The position numbers were made by a program, and so were the translations under genes. 64,000 bases of DNA from Balneicella halophila. GTDB lineage: Bacteria > Bacteroidota > Bacteroidia > Bacteroidales > Balneicellaceae. Shown one piece after another: positions 27,219-35,890 of the stretch. Positions within the stretch are counted from its first letter, which is position 1; every line of letters starts with the position of its first letter. Location: NCBI RefSeq assembly GCF_003096835.1, contig NZ_QENZ01000003.1, positions 124,001 through 188,000 of the forward strand. The letters run 5' to 3'. The notes under the pieces were generated by a model. That model had not been told where the DNA came from. It did not search any database and saw only the letters and a program-made list of their open reading frames with translations.

Positions 27219-27301
27219 TTTTTAGAATTGCTTATTTCTGTCTTATTAGACGCAAGCTTTCCTAAAAAGTTACAAGATGTGGTGAAAAAAATGAAATAGG
27301 A

Positions 27302-28237
27302 CTATTTTAGAACTCTTTTTAGAACCCAGGCAGATGGTGCATCTCCGCTATTTCTAAGTGCATTCATTGTTACTTTTGCTTCCTCAAAGGTTTCATAGGA
27401 ACCTACTGACACACCTGTCATTTTGTTGCTATAAGGAAACACAATAGCCTCAATATTCTTTGCAGCTAATTGCTTTTGTTGAAATTCTGCATTTCCTTTC
27501 ATTGAAAAGCATCCAACGATAACATGGTATTTCTTTAAAGTTGGAGCTACTGTGTTTTTTACAGTTGTTTTATTCGCTGTGACTTCTGTGTGAGTCAAGG
27601 CAATGCTCTTTTGACTAACTGCAGGAGCAGAAATACTAGTTTCGTAGACTGATGTTGGAGCAATCGCAGAAAGTGTAAGATTTTTATATTCGCCAGGATT
27701 CAGCAATAATGAGAGTAAGGCAAAACCAGAAACACTAGCAACCAACACTCTTCTTATCATAGGCAAATTATCTCTCTTTTCTGTAATTTCAGAATGTCTT
27801 ACAATATCTGGCTGTTTTGCAACCAAAGGAGCCATTTGAAATGCACTTGCACCAAGTGGCGATAGTAAGAAATTTGTTGTCGTGTCAGGTGTGAATAGAA
27901 TACGATCTTGTGTACCTCTTTCCAGTTTTCCGACAGTAGGAATCATGTAAAATCCCTTAGCTCTCAGTTCTTTTTGGATATCTAACACAAAAGACTCCAC
28001 GCGTTTCATTGCTTCAGCATAGTTTACTTCTTCAATTTCAACAATTGTATTAGCAAGTAAACCGTCATTTTGTTTTAGCTGGGGATTAAATGCAATTGCT
28101 TTACGAGGTGGAGTAAAATAATTCTGCTCTGTTTTTATTGTTGGTTGATAGCTCCCAACAAATCCCCCAAAACCGGGAAGAATCACGCAGTCATGTAAAA
28201 ATAAAAGGTCTCGTAAATAAGCATTTAACGTTCTCAT
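27302..28237 (-). CDS. HU-CCDC81-like and SPOR domain protein
   Basis: A 311-residue protein taken from the ATG at 28237 (MRTLNAYLRDLL); the frame extends three codons further to 28246, into promoter sequence. The N-terminal 130 residues fit the bacterial HU-CCDC81 fold (LHDCVILPGFGGFVGSY, NPQLKQNDGLLAN), a single membrane helix is at about 165-185, and the last 75 residues are a SPOR domain (HVIVGCFSMKGNAEFQQKQL) that binds denuded peptidoglycan. The membrane topology puts the SPOR part in the periplasm and the HU-like part in the cytoplasm, which would suit a link between the division site and the nucleoid; that role is inference. Confidence 0.86.
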   Translation of the reverse strand: MRTLNAYLRDLLFLHDCVILPGFGGFVGSYQPTIKTEQNYFTPPRKAIAFNPQLKQNDGLLANTIVEIEEVNYAEAMKRVESFVLDIQKELRAKGFYMIPTVGKLERGTQDRILFTPDTTTNFLLSPLGASAFQMAPLVAKQPDIVRHSEITEKRDNLPMIRRVLVASVSGFALLSLLLNPGEYKNLTLSAIAPTSVYETSISAPAVSQKSIALTHTEVTANKTTVKNTVAPTLKKYHVIVGCFSMKGNAEFQQKQLAAKNIEAIVFPYSNKMTGVSVGSYETFEEAKVTMNALRNSGDAPSAWVLKRVLK

Positions 28238-28243
28238 AATAAA

Positions 28244-28251
28244 CAAAGATA
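28244..28251 (-). promoter_or_regulatory. -7 box (TATCTTTG) directly in front of the HU/SPOR gene
   Basis: The box ends 6 bases before the ATG at 28237, so the transcript is predicted to begin at or next to the start codon (leaderless or nearly so). Confidence 0.5.
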
Positions 28252-28284
28252 TGACTTTTGTAGAATTTACAACTACAAAAATAC

Positions 28285-28292
28285 TACTTTTG
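28285..28292 (+). promoter_or_regulatory. -7 box (TACTTTTG) for the CPBP protease gene
   Basis: A TAnnTTTG match 22 bases before the ATG at 28315. It forms a divergent promoter pair with 28244-28251. Confidence 0.45.
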
Positions 28293-28314
28293 TGAAAAAT
28301 TTAAAAGACGATAA

Positions 28315-29229
28315 ATGTTTTTCCAAAGAGCTAAAATAGGACTAAATGAAACCTGGAGGTATATCGTTGGTAGTTTTTTAATACTGATAGGTTGGCTTAG
28401 TATCTCGTCAGCTCCAGTAGTTGTGCTTTACATTTATATTGCTATAAAAGGTGGGACAGTTACTGGTGATATTGCAAATGATGCTTTGTCGGTTGGGCTA
28501 GGTAAAAACATTGCATTGCTTTCCATGCTCTCTACATTTGTTTTAGCATGTTTATGCATCTATTTTGTTGTGAAGTATTTTCACAAGAAACCTTTTATGA
28601 GCATTATTACCTCTCGCTATACATTTTCATGGAAACGAGCAGGCTTCGGTTTCTTAGTTTGGTTTCTGCTAGCAATGATTCCCTTTTATTTCAGTTACCA
28701 ACAAAGTCCAGAAGACTATACCTTTTCATTTAATCCTACTACGTTCATTCCTTTGCTATTGATTTGCATTTTTATATTGCCTTTTCAAACGAGTTTCGAA
28801 GAATTATTAATGAGAGGCTACGGAATGCAAGGAGTCGGATTAACTACACAGTCCAGCTTATTAGCACTTATAATTCCTGCGGTGATATTTGGCTTACTGC
28901 ATTCTGCCAATCCTGAGGTGATGGAATATGGTTTTTACAAAATGATGCCATTCTACGTAGGCATGGGGCTTTTTTTAGGCATCATGACGATAATGGATAA
29001 TGGTTTGGAAATGGCAATAGGCGTACATTTTGCTAATAATTTTACCGCGGCAGTATTCGTGAATATGGAAAACTCAGCTTTAGCCACCGATGCTTTATTT
29101 ATGGCTAAATCCTACAATCCTACGAAAGATATACCATACGCAGTAGCTACAATGGTCATTTTTCTGATACTCGCTCATTTAACATTTAAATGGGGCAATT
29201 GGAATAAATTAATTCGAAAAATAAAATAA
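28315..29229 (+). CDS. CPBP-family intramembrane glutamic protease
   Basis: A 304-residue protein with about eight membrane helices. The active-site motifs of the CPBP/Abi family are present: FEELLMRGYGMQG (the EExxxR motif) and, in the following helices, FGLLHSANPE and GVHFANN, which supply the two His/Asn residues. Bacterial members cleave membrane peptides or modify secreted peptides; some give immunity to bacteriocins. The 5-base gap to the next gene suggests an operon with the MarC-family protein. Confidence 0.92.
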   Translation: MFFQRAKIGLNETWRYIVGSFLILIGWLSISSAPVVVLYIYIAIKGGTVTGDIANDALSVGLGKNIALLSMLSTFVLACLCIYFVVKYFHKKPFMSIITSRYTFSWKRAGFGFLVWFLLAMIPFYFSYQQSPEDYTFSFNPTTFIPLLLICIFILPFQTSFEELLMRGYGMQGVGLTTQSSLLALIIPAVIFGLLHSANPEVMEYGFYKMMPFYVGMGLFLGIMTIMDNGLEMAIGVHFANNFTAAVFVNMENSALATDALFMAKSYNPTKDIPYAVATMVIFLILAHLTFKWGNWNKLIRKIK

Positions 29230-29234
29230 TTTTT

Positions 29235-29891
29235 ATGGATAGTTATATTAGTTATTTCTTACTAGTTTTTATGTCTTTTTTCACATTGATCAATCCCTTT
29301 GGCTCTATGCCAGTTTTTTTATCAATGTCATCAGACTTGCAACCTAAACAACGTAATAGAACAGCTCGGAAAGCAGTTATTGTAGCTTTCTTCACACTTT
29401 TGCTTTTTGCATTTGCAGGAAATTATATTTTCCAAATTTTTGGGATTTCTGTAAATAGTTTAAAAGTCGTAGGAGGAATCATTTTCCTTATGGTTGGTCA
29501 CGATATGCTAGAAGCACGCATTGGTAGAACAAAAATCAGCGACTCAGAAAAGCAAGTAAATGCTTATGTAAACGATATATCTATAACCCCACTGGCTATT
29601 CCCATGATATGCGGTCCGGGAGCAATCACAAATGCCATCTTATTAATGCAAGACGCTGAAACAACTGTGAAGAAGGGTGTTTTGGTATTAGCTATTGCGG
29701 CGATTATGATGCTCACCTATTTTATTTATTATGGAGGTACTAAAATTCTTCATCGCATTGGAGATACCGGAACTAAAGTGATGATGCGAATCATGGGTTT
29801 AATTGTGATGGTAATTGCTGTAGAATTTTTATTCGGAGGTTTAAAACCTATCTTGGTAGATATTATTCAATCTGCTACAAATCCACAATAA
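29235..29891 (+). CDS. MarC-family integral membrane protein
   Basis: A 218-residue protein with six helices. The signature features of the family are FFTLINPFGSMPVFL at the N-terminus and TPLAIPMICGPGAITNAI in the middle. The family was once linked to multiple antibiotic resistance, but that role was not supported; transport of small molecules is assumed. Length is typical. It ends 5 bases from the convergent S4 gene. Confidence 0.92.
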   Translation: MDSYISYFLLVFMSFFTLINPFGSMPVFLSMSSDLQPKQRNRTARKAVIVAFFTLLLFAFAGNYIFQIFGISVNSLKVVGGIIFLMVGHDMLEARIGRTKISDSEKQVNAYVNDISITPLAIPMICGPGAITNAILLMQDAETTVKKGVLVLAIAAIMMLTYFIYYGGTKILHRIGDTGTKVMMRIMGLIVMVIAVEFLFGGLKPILVDIIQSATNPQ

Positions 29892-29896
29892 AAGCA

Positions 29897-30103
29897 CTAT
29901 TGAACTAGAATGGTTTGTCCATTGAATGAAACTGTATCTCCAGGATACAGTTTTTTTCTTTTAACGGTAGTAACAACACCATTGACCTGAACTTCGCCCT
30001 GACTAATTCGCAACATCGCTTCGCCACCAGTTCCTACCCAAAATAAAGCTTTGAGCAATTGATTGAGTTGAATATATTCTCCTTCTATAATAAATGCTTC
30101 CAT
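29897..30103 (-). CDS. Small S4-domain RNA-binding protein (YbcJ-like)
   Basis: A 68-residue protein made up of one S4-like fold: IQLNQLLKALFWVGTGGEAML, then the loop QGEVQVNGVVTTVKRKKLYPGD that contacts RNA. It corresponds to the YbcJ/RNA-binding S4 family, which probably acts on ribosome or rRNA fragments. There is no partner gene next to it. Confidence 0.88.
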   Translation of the reverse strand: MEAFIIEGEYIQLNQLLKALFWVGTGGEAMLRISQGEVQVNGVVTTVKRKKLYPGDTVSFNGQTILVQ

Positions 30104-30192
30104 TAGCCTGCTTATTTTTAAATGAGATACAAAGCTATCGATTTCTTAGGATATTTCCTTGTAATTGTTTAAAACATCATTTTCTTAAATAA

Positions 30193-30227
30193 GAAAAAAG
30201 GCACTTAGGTAATAGTCCTAAATGCCT
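30193..30227 (-). terminator. Terminator after the YitT-family gene
   Basis: On the minus strand an 11-bp stem (30217-30227 with 30199-30209, one mismatch) and a 7-nt loop are followed by a T run, 28 bases after the stop codon. Confidence 0.8.
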
Positions 30228-30254
30228 CTCATTTTCATGTATTAATAATTACAA

Positions 30255-31163
30255 TTAGCTACTTTGAGGGTTATCGTTAAGTGAGGTAAATCCTCTACCT
30301 AAAGTTTCATTTGCATCGTTAATCGCAACAAATGCATCAGGATCGGTCTCTTTAATATAGAGTTTCAATATCTCCAATTCACGACGGCTCATCACTGTAT
30401 AGACTACTTTACGCTCTCCATATGCACCCTCACCCGTAAGAATAGTAGCACCGCGGTTTAGGTCTTGACGAATCTTAAGGGCAATTTCTTTGTATTTGTC
30501 GGAAACGATCATTGCCGCCTTATGGTAAGTAGCCCCACCAAGAATCATATCAATCACTTTACCCTCAATAAAAATGATAATTAAAGAATAGATAACAAGC
30601 TCCCAAGGCAGTCTGCCATCTGGTTCTAATTGCGTTAGCACCGAGAGCACGATAATCCCATCAACTATCATCACTAATGTCCCCAAGGAGAATTTAGCGT
30701 ATTTTGAAAGAATCATAGCTATGATATCAGACCCGCCTGATGTGGCTCTAGATTTGAAAATCATTCCAATAGAAATCCCATAAAATACACCTGCAACAAG
30801 TGCATTTAACATAGGGTCTAAAATAACTTTTTCATAATCAGGCCAAAGGTGGTTTTCCATCAACCAAACAGTAGCCCAAATAATGAAAATACTTACAATC
30901 GTTTTTACTCCAAACCGAGGACCTAAAATCAAAGTTCCAATGATAATCAAAGGAATTTCCATAGAGATGGTACTGACATTAATTTGCCAACCAAAATGTG
31001 TATTCAATACTGTTGCCAAACCATACACGCCACCAGGCGCCAATTTGTATGGCACAACAAATAGTATATCAGAAGCAGCAAAAATGATACTTCCTGCAAT
31101 GAGGAAGAAATAGGCCTGAAACCACTCTAGGGAAAATAGCTTTTCTTTTGTAGTAAATGACAT
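30255..31163 (-). CDS. YitT-family membrane protein (DUF161 plus DUF2179)
   Basis: A 302-residue protein. The first 200 residues form five or six helices with the family signature VVPYKLAPGGVYGLATVLN and SRATSGGSDIIAMIL. The C-terminal 80 residues are the DUF2179 domain (GATILTGEGAYGERKVVYTVMSRRE). Function is unknown; related proteins in Firmicutes are annotated only by similarity. It has both a promoter box and a terminator of its own. Confidence 0.93.
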   Translation of the reverse strand: MSFTTKEKLFSLEWFQAYFFLIAGSIIFAASDILFVVPYKLAPGGVYGLATVLNTHFGWQINVSTISMEIPLIIIGTLILGPRFGVKTIVSIFIIWATVWLMENHLWPDYEKVILDPMLNALVAGVFYGISIGMIFKSRATSGGSDIIAMILSKYAKFSLGTLVMIVDGIIVLSVLTQLEPDGRLPWELVIYSLIIIFIEGKVIDMILGGATYHKAAMIVSDKYKEIALKIRQDLNRGATILTGEGAYGERKVVYTVMSRRELEILKLYIKETDPDAFVAINDANETLGRGFTSLNDNPQSS

Positions 31164-31197
31164 AATTTCGTAGACTTAAGGTTAAAAATTCAAGCCG

Positions 31198-31205
31198 CAA
31201 AAATA
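31198..31205 (-). promoter_or_regulatory. -7 box (TATTTTTG) for the YitT-family gene
   Basis: A TAnnTTTG match on the minus strand, 34 bases upstream of the ATG at 31163. Confidence 0.4.
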
Positions 31206-31220
31206 TGCTTTATTTCCTTA

Positions 31221-32888
31221 TTAAAAAAGCCCAGAAATGTTTCCTTCAACATCTATATCAATTTTCTCTGCAGAGGGTACTTTTGGCAAGCCCGGCATAC
31301 GCATAATACTTCCTGCTATGGGTATGATAAAACCAGCCCCGGAAGCGATTTCAACATCACGAATCGTAATAATAAAATCTGTAGGTCTTCCTTTTAATTT
31401 TGCATCATCAGATAACGATTTCTGAGTCTTTGCAATACAAACATTTAAATCGACACCTAACTTTTCGTATTGTTCTAGATTCTTACGAGCTTTCAAAGAA
31501 TACTCTACACCTTTGGCACCATACATTTTTGTTGCAATTGCCTCAATCTTCTCCTTAAATGAAAATTCATTATTATAAAGAAACTTAAAGGTATTTTTAT
31601 AGCTTTCGGCAGCCTCAATAACTTTTTGTACTAAATCCTCAGCTCCTTCACCACCTTTTTCCCAACTAGAATTTAAGGCTACTTTTACACCTTTTTTCTC
31701 ACAATATTCTTCTAACAAGGCAATCTCTTTTTCACTATCAGTAGCAAACTGGTTGATGCCAATAACCGGTTGGTAACCAAAGTGCTGAATATTTTCAATG
31801 TGCTTGTCTAGATTCGCAAAACCTTTTTGTAAAGCTTCGATATCTTCATTGGCTAAATCAGCAAGTTTAGCTCCACCATGATATTTCAAGGCACGGATTG
31901 TGGCAACAATAACAACTGCTACTGGCTCTAAGCCTCCACTCTTACACTTAATATCAAAGAATTTCTCTGCACCTAATTCACTGGCAAATCCAGCTTCAGT
32001 AATAGTATAATCAGCTAAAGACATTCCCATCTTAGTTGCTAAAACGGTATTGGTTCCCTGTGCAATATTCGCAAAAGGACCACCGTGTATAATTGCAGGA
32101 GTTCCCTCTAGTGTTTGTACTAAATTGGGTTTAATCGCCTCTTTCAATAATGTTGCCATAGCACCATGTGCATTGATATCTCTTGCAAATACAGGATCAC
32201 CATCAAACGTATATCCAATTAACATATTTCCTAAACGCTTCTTCAAATCTTCCAAATCTGTTGCAAGACAAAGAATTGCCATAACTTCAGAAGCTGCTGT
32301 AATATTAAAACCTGTTTCTCGAGGTACTCCTTGTGTAGTTCCTCCAAGCCCAATAACGATATTGCGTAGCGCTCTATCATTCATATCCATCACTCGCTTC
32401 AGAGTAATCGTACGAGGGTCTATTTCAAATTGATCATTCTTGAATTGAAGTATATTATCAACCAATGCAACTAAAAGATTATGTGCCTTTTCTACTGCAG
32501 CCATATCTCCGGTAAAGTGCAAATTAATCTCTTCCATTGGAATTACTTGAGAATATCCACCACCAGCAGCTCCACCTTTAATTCCAAATACAGGTCCTAA
32601 AGAAGGTTCACGAATTACCACAATGGCATTTTTCCCTACGCGATTTAGTCCCATAGATAAACCTATAGACGTAGTCGTTTTTCCTTCCCCAGCAGGAGTA
32701 GGAGTGATTGCTGTCACCAATACTAAATTTGACTTCTTAACTTTTTCTTCATCAATTAGATTCAATGGTAATTTTGCCTTATTTCTTCCGTATGGCTCAT
32801 ACTGTAATTCATCTATATTTAGCTTTGAAGCTATTTCCTTAATAGGTCTTTGTTCTGCCTCTTGAGCAATTTGAATATCAGATTTCAT
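31221..32888 (-). CDS. fhs: Formate--tetrahydrofolate ligase
   Basis: A 555-residue enzyme that uses ATP to make 10-formyl-THF from formate. The ATP loop TPTPAGEGKTTTSIGL, VVIREPSLGPVFGIKGGAAGGGY and the C-terminal MPGLPKVPSAEKIDID are hallmark segments and the length is typical. In Bacteroidota it feeds one-carbon units to purine and formyl-methionine synthesis. It is divergent from mnmH. Confidence 0.97.
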   Translation of the reverse strand: MKSDIQIAQEAEQRPIKEIASKLNIDELQYEPYGRNKAKLPLNLIDEEKVKKSNLVLVTAITPTPAGEGKTTTSIGLSMGLNRVGKNAIVVIREPSLGPVFGIKGGAAGGGYSQVIPMEEINLHFTGDMAAVEKAHNLLVALVDNILQFKNDQFEIDPRTITLKRVMDMNDRALRNIVIGLGGTTQGVPRETGFNITAASEVMAILCLATDLEDLKKRLGNMLIGYTFDGDPVFARDINAHGAMATLLKEAIKPNLVQTLEGTPAIIHGGPFANIAQGTNTVLATKMGMSLADYTITEAGFASELGAEKFFDIKCKSGGLEPVAVVIVATIRALKYHGGAKLADLANEDIEALQKGFANLDKHIENIQHFGYQPVIGINQFATDSEKEIALLEEYCEKKGVKVALNSSWEKGGEGAEDLVQKVIEAAESYKNTFKFLYNNEFSFKEKIEAIATKMYGAKGVEYSLKARKNLEQYEKLGVDLNVCIAKTQKSLSDDAKLKGRPTDFIITIRDVEIASGAGFIIPIAGSIMRMPGLPKVPSAEKIDIDVEGNISGLF

Positions 32889-32974
32889 AATTCTACATTT
32901 TTTTTAATTAAAGTCGCTAATTTAGACTAAATTAATGAAAGTTCCAAGATGGAATATTGTGCGTTGAATTTCCT

Positions 32975-32982
32975 TACCTTTG
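32975..32982 (+). promoter_or_regulatory. -7 box (TACCTTTG) directly in front of mnmH
   Basis: The box ends 5 bases before the ATG at 32988, which predicts a leaderless or nearly leaderless transcript. It also shows why the upstream in-frame ATG at 32949 cannot be the normal start. Confidence 0.5.
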
Positions 32983-32987
32983 CACTA

Positions 32988-34010
32988 ATGATACGAGAAA
33001 TTACGATAGCTGAATACTGTAAAAACGTTGTAAAACTGCCATTAATAGACGTACGTTCTCCGGCAGAATTCCGACAAGGACATATTGTAGGCGCAACGAA
33101 TATTCCATTATTTTCTAATGAGGAGCGAGCTTCCGTTGGTACAGTTTACAAGAAACAATCTAAAGAAAAAGCTATTGAAATAGGCTATGAATATGTAACA
33201 CCAAAACTGCAATATTTCTTAGATGAAAGCTCAAAAGTTTTAAAAAACAATGCTATTGCTGTTCATTGCTGGCGAGGAGGAATGCGTAGCCGTTCATTCG
33301 CAGAACACTTGTATGCAAATGGCTTTGAAAATGTTTATGTGATTACCGGAGGCTATAAGGCATTTCGAAATTATGTCCTAGATTTTTTCGCTCAAAAATT
33401 TAATTTGAAAATTTTAGGCGGTTATACTGGAAGTGGAAAAACATTTATTCTTCAGGAGCTAAAAAAGTTAGGAAAACAAGTAGTTGACTTAGAAGGCTTA
33501 GCAAACCATAAAGGTTCTGCTTTTGGTGCTTTAGGAGAGCAGCCTCAGCCAAGCTCAGAACATTTTGAAAATGAATTATTTGAATATTGCCGTCATTTGG
33601 ACATTGATAAGCCAATCTGGATAGAGGATGAAAGTGCTAGAATTGGTTGTGTGCAGTTACCAAAAACGCTATATCGACAGATTCGTGAGCAACAACTTTA
33701 TTTTGTAGATATTCCTAAAGAGGAAAGAGCTAAGTTTTTGGTAGAAGAATATGCCGGATTTGATGATACGCTTTTAGCCGAGAGTGTTGAAAGAATAAGA
33801 AAACGACTGGGAGGACAGCATGTAAAGGCTGCCATAGAGGCTATAGCACAAAATGATTATTACAACGTAGCGATGATCACTTTACAATATTATGACAAAG
33901 CATATCTCAACGGTGTTGAAGACAGAGCAAAAGATAAGGTTATGCGTATTTCTCTCCCTAGAGTTAATCATTTCAAAAATGCTAAGAAATTAATAGAAAT
34001 AACGAAATAA
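32988..34010 (+). CDS. mnmH: tRNA 2-selenouridine synthase
   Basis: A 340-residue enzyme that replaces sulfur by selenium at the wobble 2-thiouridine of tRNA-Lys, -Glu and -Gln, through a geranylated intermediate. The N-terminal rhodanese domain contains the catalytic Cys in VHCWRGGMRSRS; the second half has a P-loop, GGYTGSGKTF. The ATG at 32988 (MIREITIAEYCK) is used: homologues start with such a sequence, and the promoter box at 32975-32982 lies between it and the earlier ATG. The stop codon abuts the start of selD, so the two are translated together. Confidence 0.95.
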   Translation: MIREITIAEYCKNVVKLPLIDVRSPAEFRQGHIVGATNIPLFSNEERASVGTVYKKQSKEKAIEIGYEYVTPKLQYFLDESSKVLKNNAIAVHCWRGGMRSRSFAEHLYANGFENVYVITGGYKAFRNYVLDFFAQKFNLKILGGYTGSGKTFILQELKKLGKQVVDLEGLANHKGSAFGALGEQPQPSSEHFENELFEYCRHLDIDKPIWIEDESARIGCVQLPKTLYRQIREQQLYFVDIPKEERAKFLVEEYAGFDDTLLAESVERIRKRLGGQHVKAAIEAIAQNDYYNVAMITLQYYDKAYLNGVEDRAKDKVMRISLPRVNHFKNAKKLIEITK

Positions 34011-35042
34011 ATGGAACAGATAAAATTAACACAATATAGTCATGGAGCAGGATGCGGTTGTAAAATATCGCCCAAAGTTCTCAGCACCATTTTGCACTCT
34101 GAAACAAAAAAAGAGAACTACACACAACTTTTGGTTGGAAATGATAGTCGTGATGATGCCGCTGTTTATGATTTAGGTGACGGAACAGCAATAATTAGTA
34201 CTACGGATTTTTTCATGCCTATTGTCGATGACCCTTTTTCTTTTGGCAGAATTGCAGCTGCTAATGCGATAAGTGATGTCTATGCGATGGGAGGCGACCC
34301 CTTATTAGCGATTGCCATTTTAGGCTGGCCTGTTGACAAGCTGGCTCCGGAAGTTGCACAGCAAGTATTGGAGGGAGGTCGCAGTATTTGTACTGAAGCG
34401 GGTATTCCGCTTGCTGGAGGGCATAGTATTGACAGTCCTGAACCTATTTTTGGATTGGCAGTTACCGGAAGAGTTGCTATTAAAGATTTGAAGCAAAATG
34501 ATACTGCTGAGAAGGGGTGCCAACTCTTTATTACAAAACCCTTAGGAGTTGGTGTTTTAAGTACGGCACAAAAGCAAGGAAAACTCAAAGAAGAAGATGC
34601 AAATATCGCCCCAAACACAATGATGGAATTGAATAAAATTGGTCAGAAATTATCTAAAATTTCGGGAATCAAAGCCATGACGGATGTTACGGGCTTCGGA
34701 TTGCTGGGCCATTTGGTAGAGATGTGTGAAGGTAGCAATTTATCTGCTGAGATCTATTTAGATAAAGTTCCTTTACTTCCTAAAGTACATGAATATTTGG
34801 ACCAAGGATGTATTCCGGGAGGCACACACCGCAACTGGGCTAGTTACGGAGACAAAGTAAAATTAAGCTCCGAAAAAGATAAATTTATTCTTTGTGACCC
34901 ACAAACCAGTGGCGGTTTAATGATTGCTGTGGAATCTTCAGCTGTAGAAGAAGTAAAATCGCTATTAGCTAAAGAAAATATTCACGTACAATCTTTTGGT
35001 AAATTAATAGAAAGAAAAGAAGATTTAATTACAGTAAAATAA
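34011..35042 (+). CDS. selD: Selenide, water dikinase (selenophosphate synthase)
   Basis: A 343-residue ATP-dependent enzyme that makes selenophosphate. The active-site segment is GAGCGCK with Cys, not selenocysteine, at the key position (about 15-17). [28 protein letters not shown] and GGHSID are conserved ATP and metal sites. It directly follows mnmH, its user. No selA or selB is in the window, so selenium appears to serve tRNA modification; selenoproteins elsewhere in the genome cannot be excluded. Confidence 0.97.
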   Translation: MEQIKLTQYSHGAGCGCKISPKVLSTILHSETKKENYTQLLVGNDSRDDAAVYDLGDGTAIISTTDFFMPIVDDPFSFGRIAAANAISDVYAMGGDPLLAIAILGWPVDKLAPEVAQQVLEGGRSICTEAGIPLAGGHSIDSPEPIFGLAVTGRVAIKDLKQNDTAEKGCQLFITKPLGVGVLSTAQKQGKLKEEDANIAPNTMMELNKIGQKLSKISGIKAMTDVTGFGLLGHLVEMCEGSNLSAEIYLDKVPLLPKVHEYLDQGCIPGGTHRNWASYGDKVKLSSEKDKFILCDPQTSGGLMIAVESSAVEEVKSLLAKENIHVQSFGKLIERKEDLITVK

Positions 35043-35066
35043 TTTATTAGTTCTTTTATATAATTC

Positions 35067-35107
35067 AAAAATAGCCTATCTAAAAAACTAGATAGGCTAT
35101 TTTTTTG
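35067..35107. terminator. Bidirectional terminator between selD and pepE
   Basis: A stem of 16 bp (AAAATAGCCTATCTA on the left arm, 35067-35082, with 35089-35104) has a 6-nt loop, A-rich on the left and T-rich on the right, so it can stop transcripts from both convergent genes. Confidence 0.85.
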
Positions 35108-35127
35108 AATTGTACCAGAATATCAAA

Positions 35128-35832
35128 TTAGAAATTTAATTCTGATAAATCATTGTATTCTTTCGTTTCTTCACCATGTTTGAAGACTTTACAAGGCTGT
35201 TCATGTCCCCTTAGCGTATATTTTCCATCTTCTACCCAAATCATACTTCCTTCACGAAGACCAAGTACATAAGTATCAGGATTGGCAATAACGAACTCGT
35301 CAAGGCGCATTTCACGAGTTTCTCCACCATGTCCTTGCACTGTTAAGTCTGTATAGTGTGCATTGATTTGGAAAGGCACTAGATTGAAGGTATCAAAACC
35401 AAGCGGATCGACAATAGGCATATCATTAGTCGTTTTCAGTGTAGGACAAGCCACGTTGCTTCCTGCACTCCAGCCTATATATGGAACACCATCCTCAATA
35501 ACACGCTTGCGTACCGCATCAATCAAATCATTTTCATGAAGTAGTCTTGTTAAATGCCATGTGTTACCACCACCTACCATAATCACTTCCGCTTCTAATA
35601 TTGCCTTTCTAAAATTATCATAGCGGTGTATTGATTTTAACTGATGGCCTGAAGCTACAACACTTTTCTTCACCTTTTGCTCATATTCATCAAAAGTCAT
35701 GCTTACTCCTGCAAAAGGAATAAATACAATGTGTCTAGGCTCATCACCCAAAAATTCTTTGATATATGGTTGTGGATAGGAGAAGTAAGGTTCTCCTGGC
35801 ATTGTAGAATTGCTTATTAATAGTAGTTTCAT
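35128..35832 (-). CDS. pepE: Dipeptidase E (S51 aspartyl dipeptidase)
   Basis: A 234-residue serine peptidase that splits Asp-X dipeptides. The nucleophile elbow GWSAGSNVACP, the preceding VMVGGGNTWHL and the His-containing PFQINAHYTD are the conserved catalytic elements of PepE. There is no signal peptide, so it is cytoplasmic and should recycle peptide breakdown products, as may the neighbouring S9 peptidase on the periplasmic side. Confidence 0.94.
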   Translation of the reverse strand: MKLLLISNSTMPGEPYFSYPQPYIKEFLGDEPRHIVFIPFAGVSMTFDEYEQKVKKSVVASGHQLKSIHRYDNFRKAILEAEVIMVGGGNTWHLTRLLHENDLIDAVRKRVIEDGVPYIGWSAGSNVACPTLKTTNDMPIVDPLGFDTFNLVPFQINAHYTDLTVQGHGGETREMRLDEFVIANPDTYVLGLREGSMIWVEDGKYTLRGHEQPCKVFKHGEETKEYNDLSELNF

Positions 35833-35890
35833 ATCAATATATTTTTAATGAGTATTTAAAGTTACGACTTCCTTAAACTCTACGTCTGTT

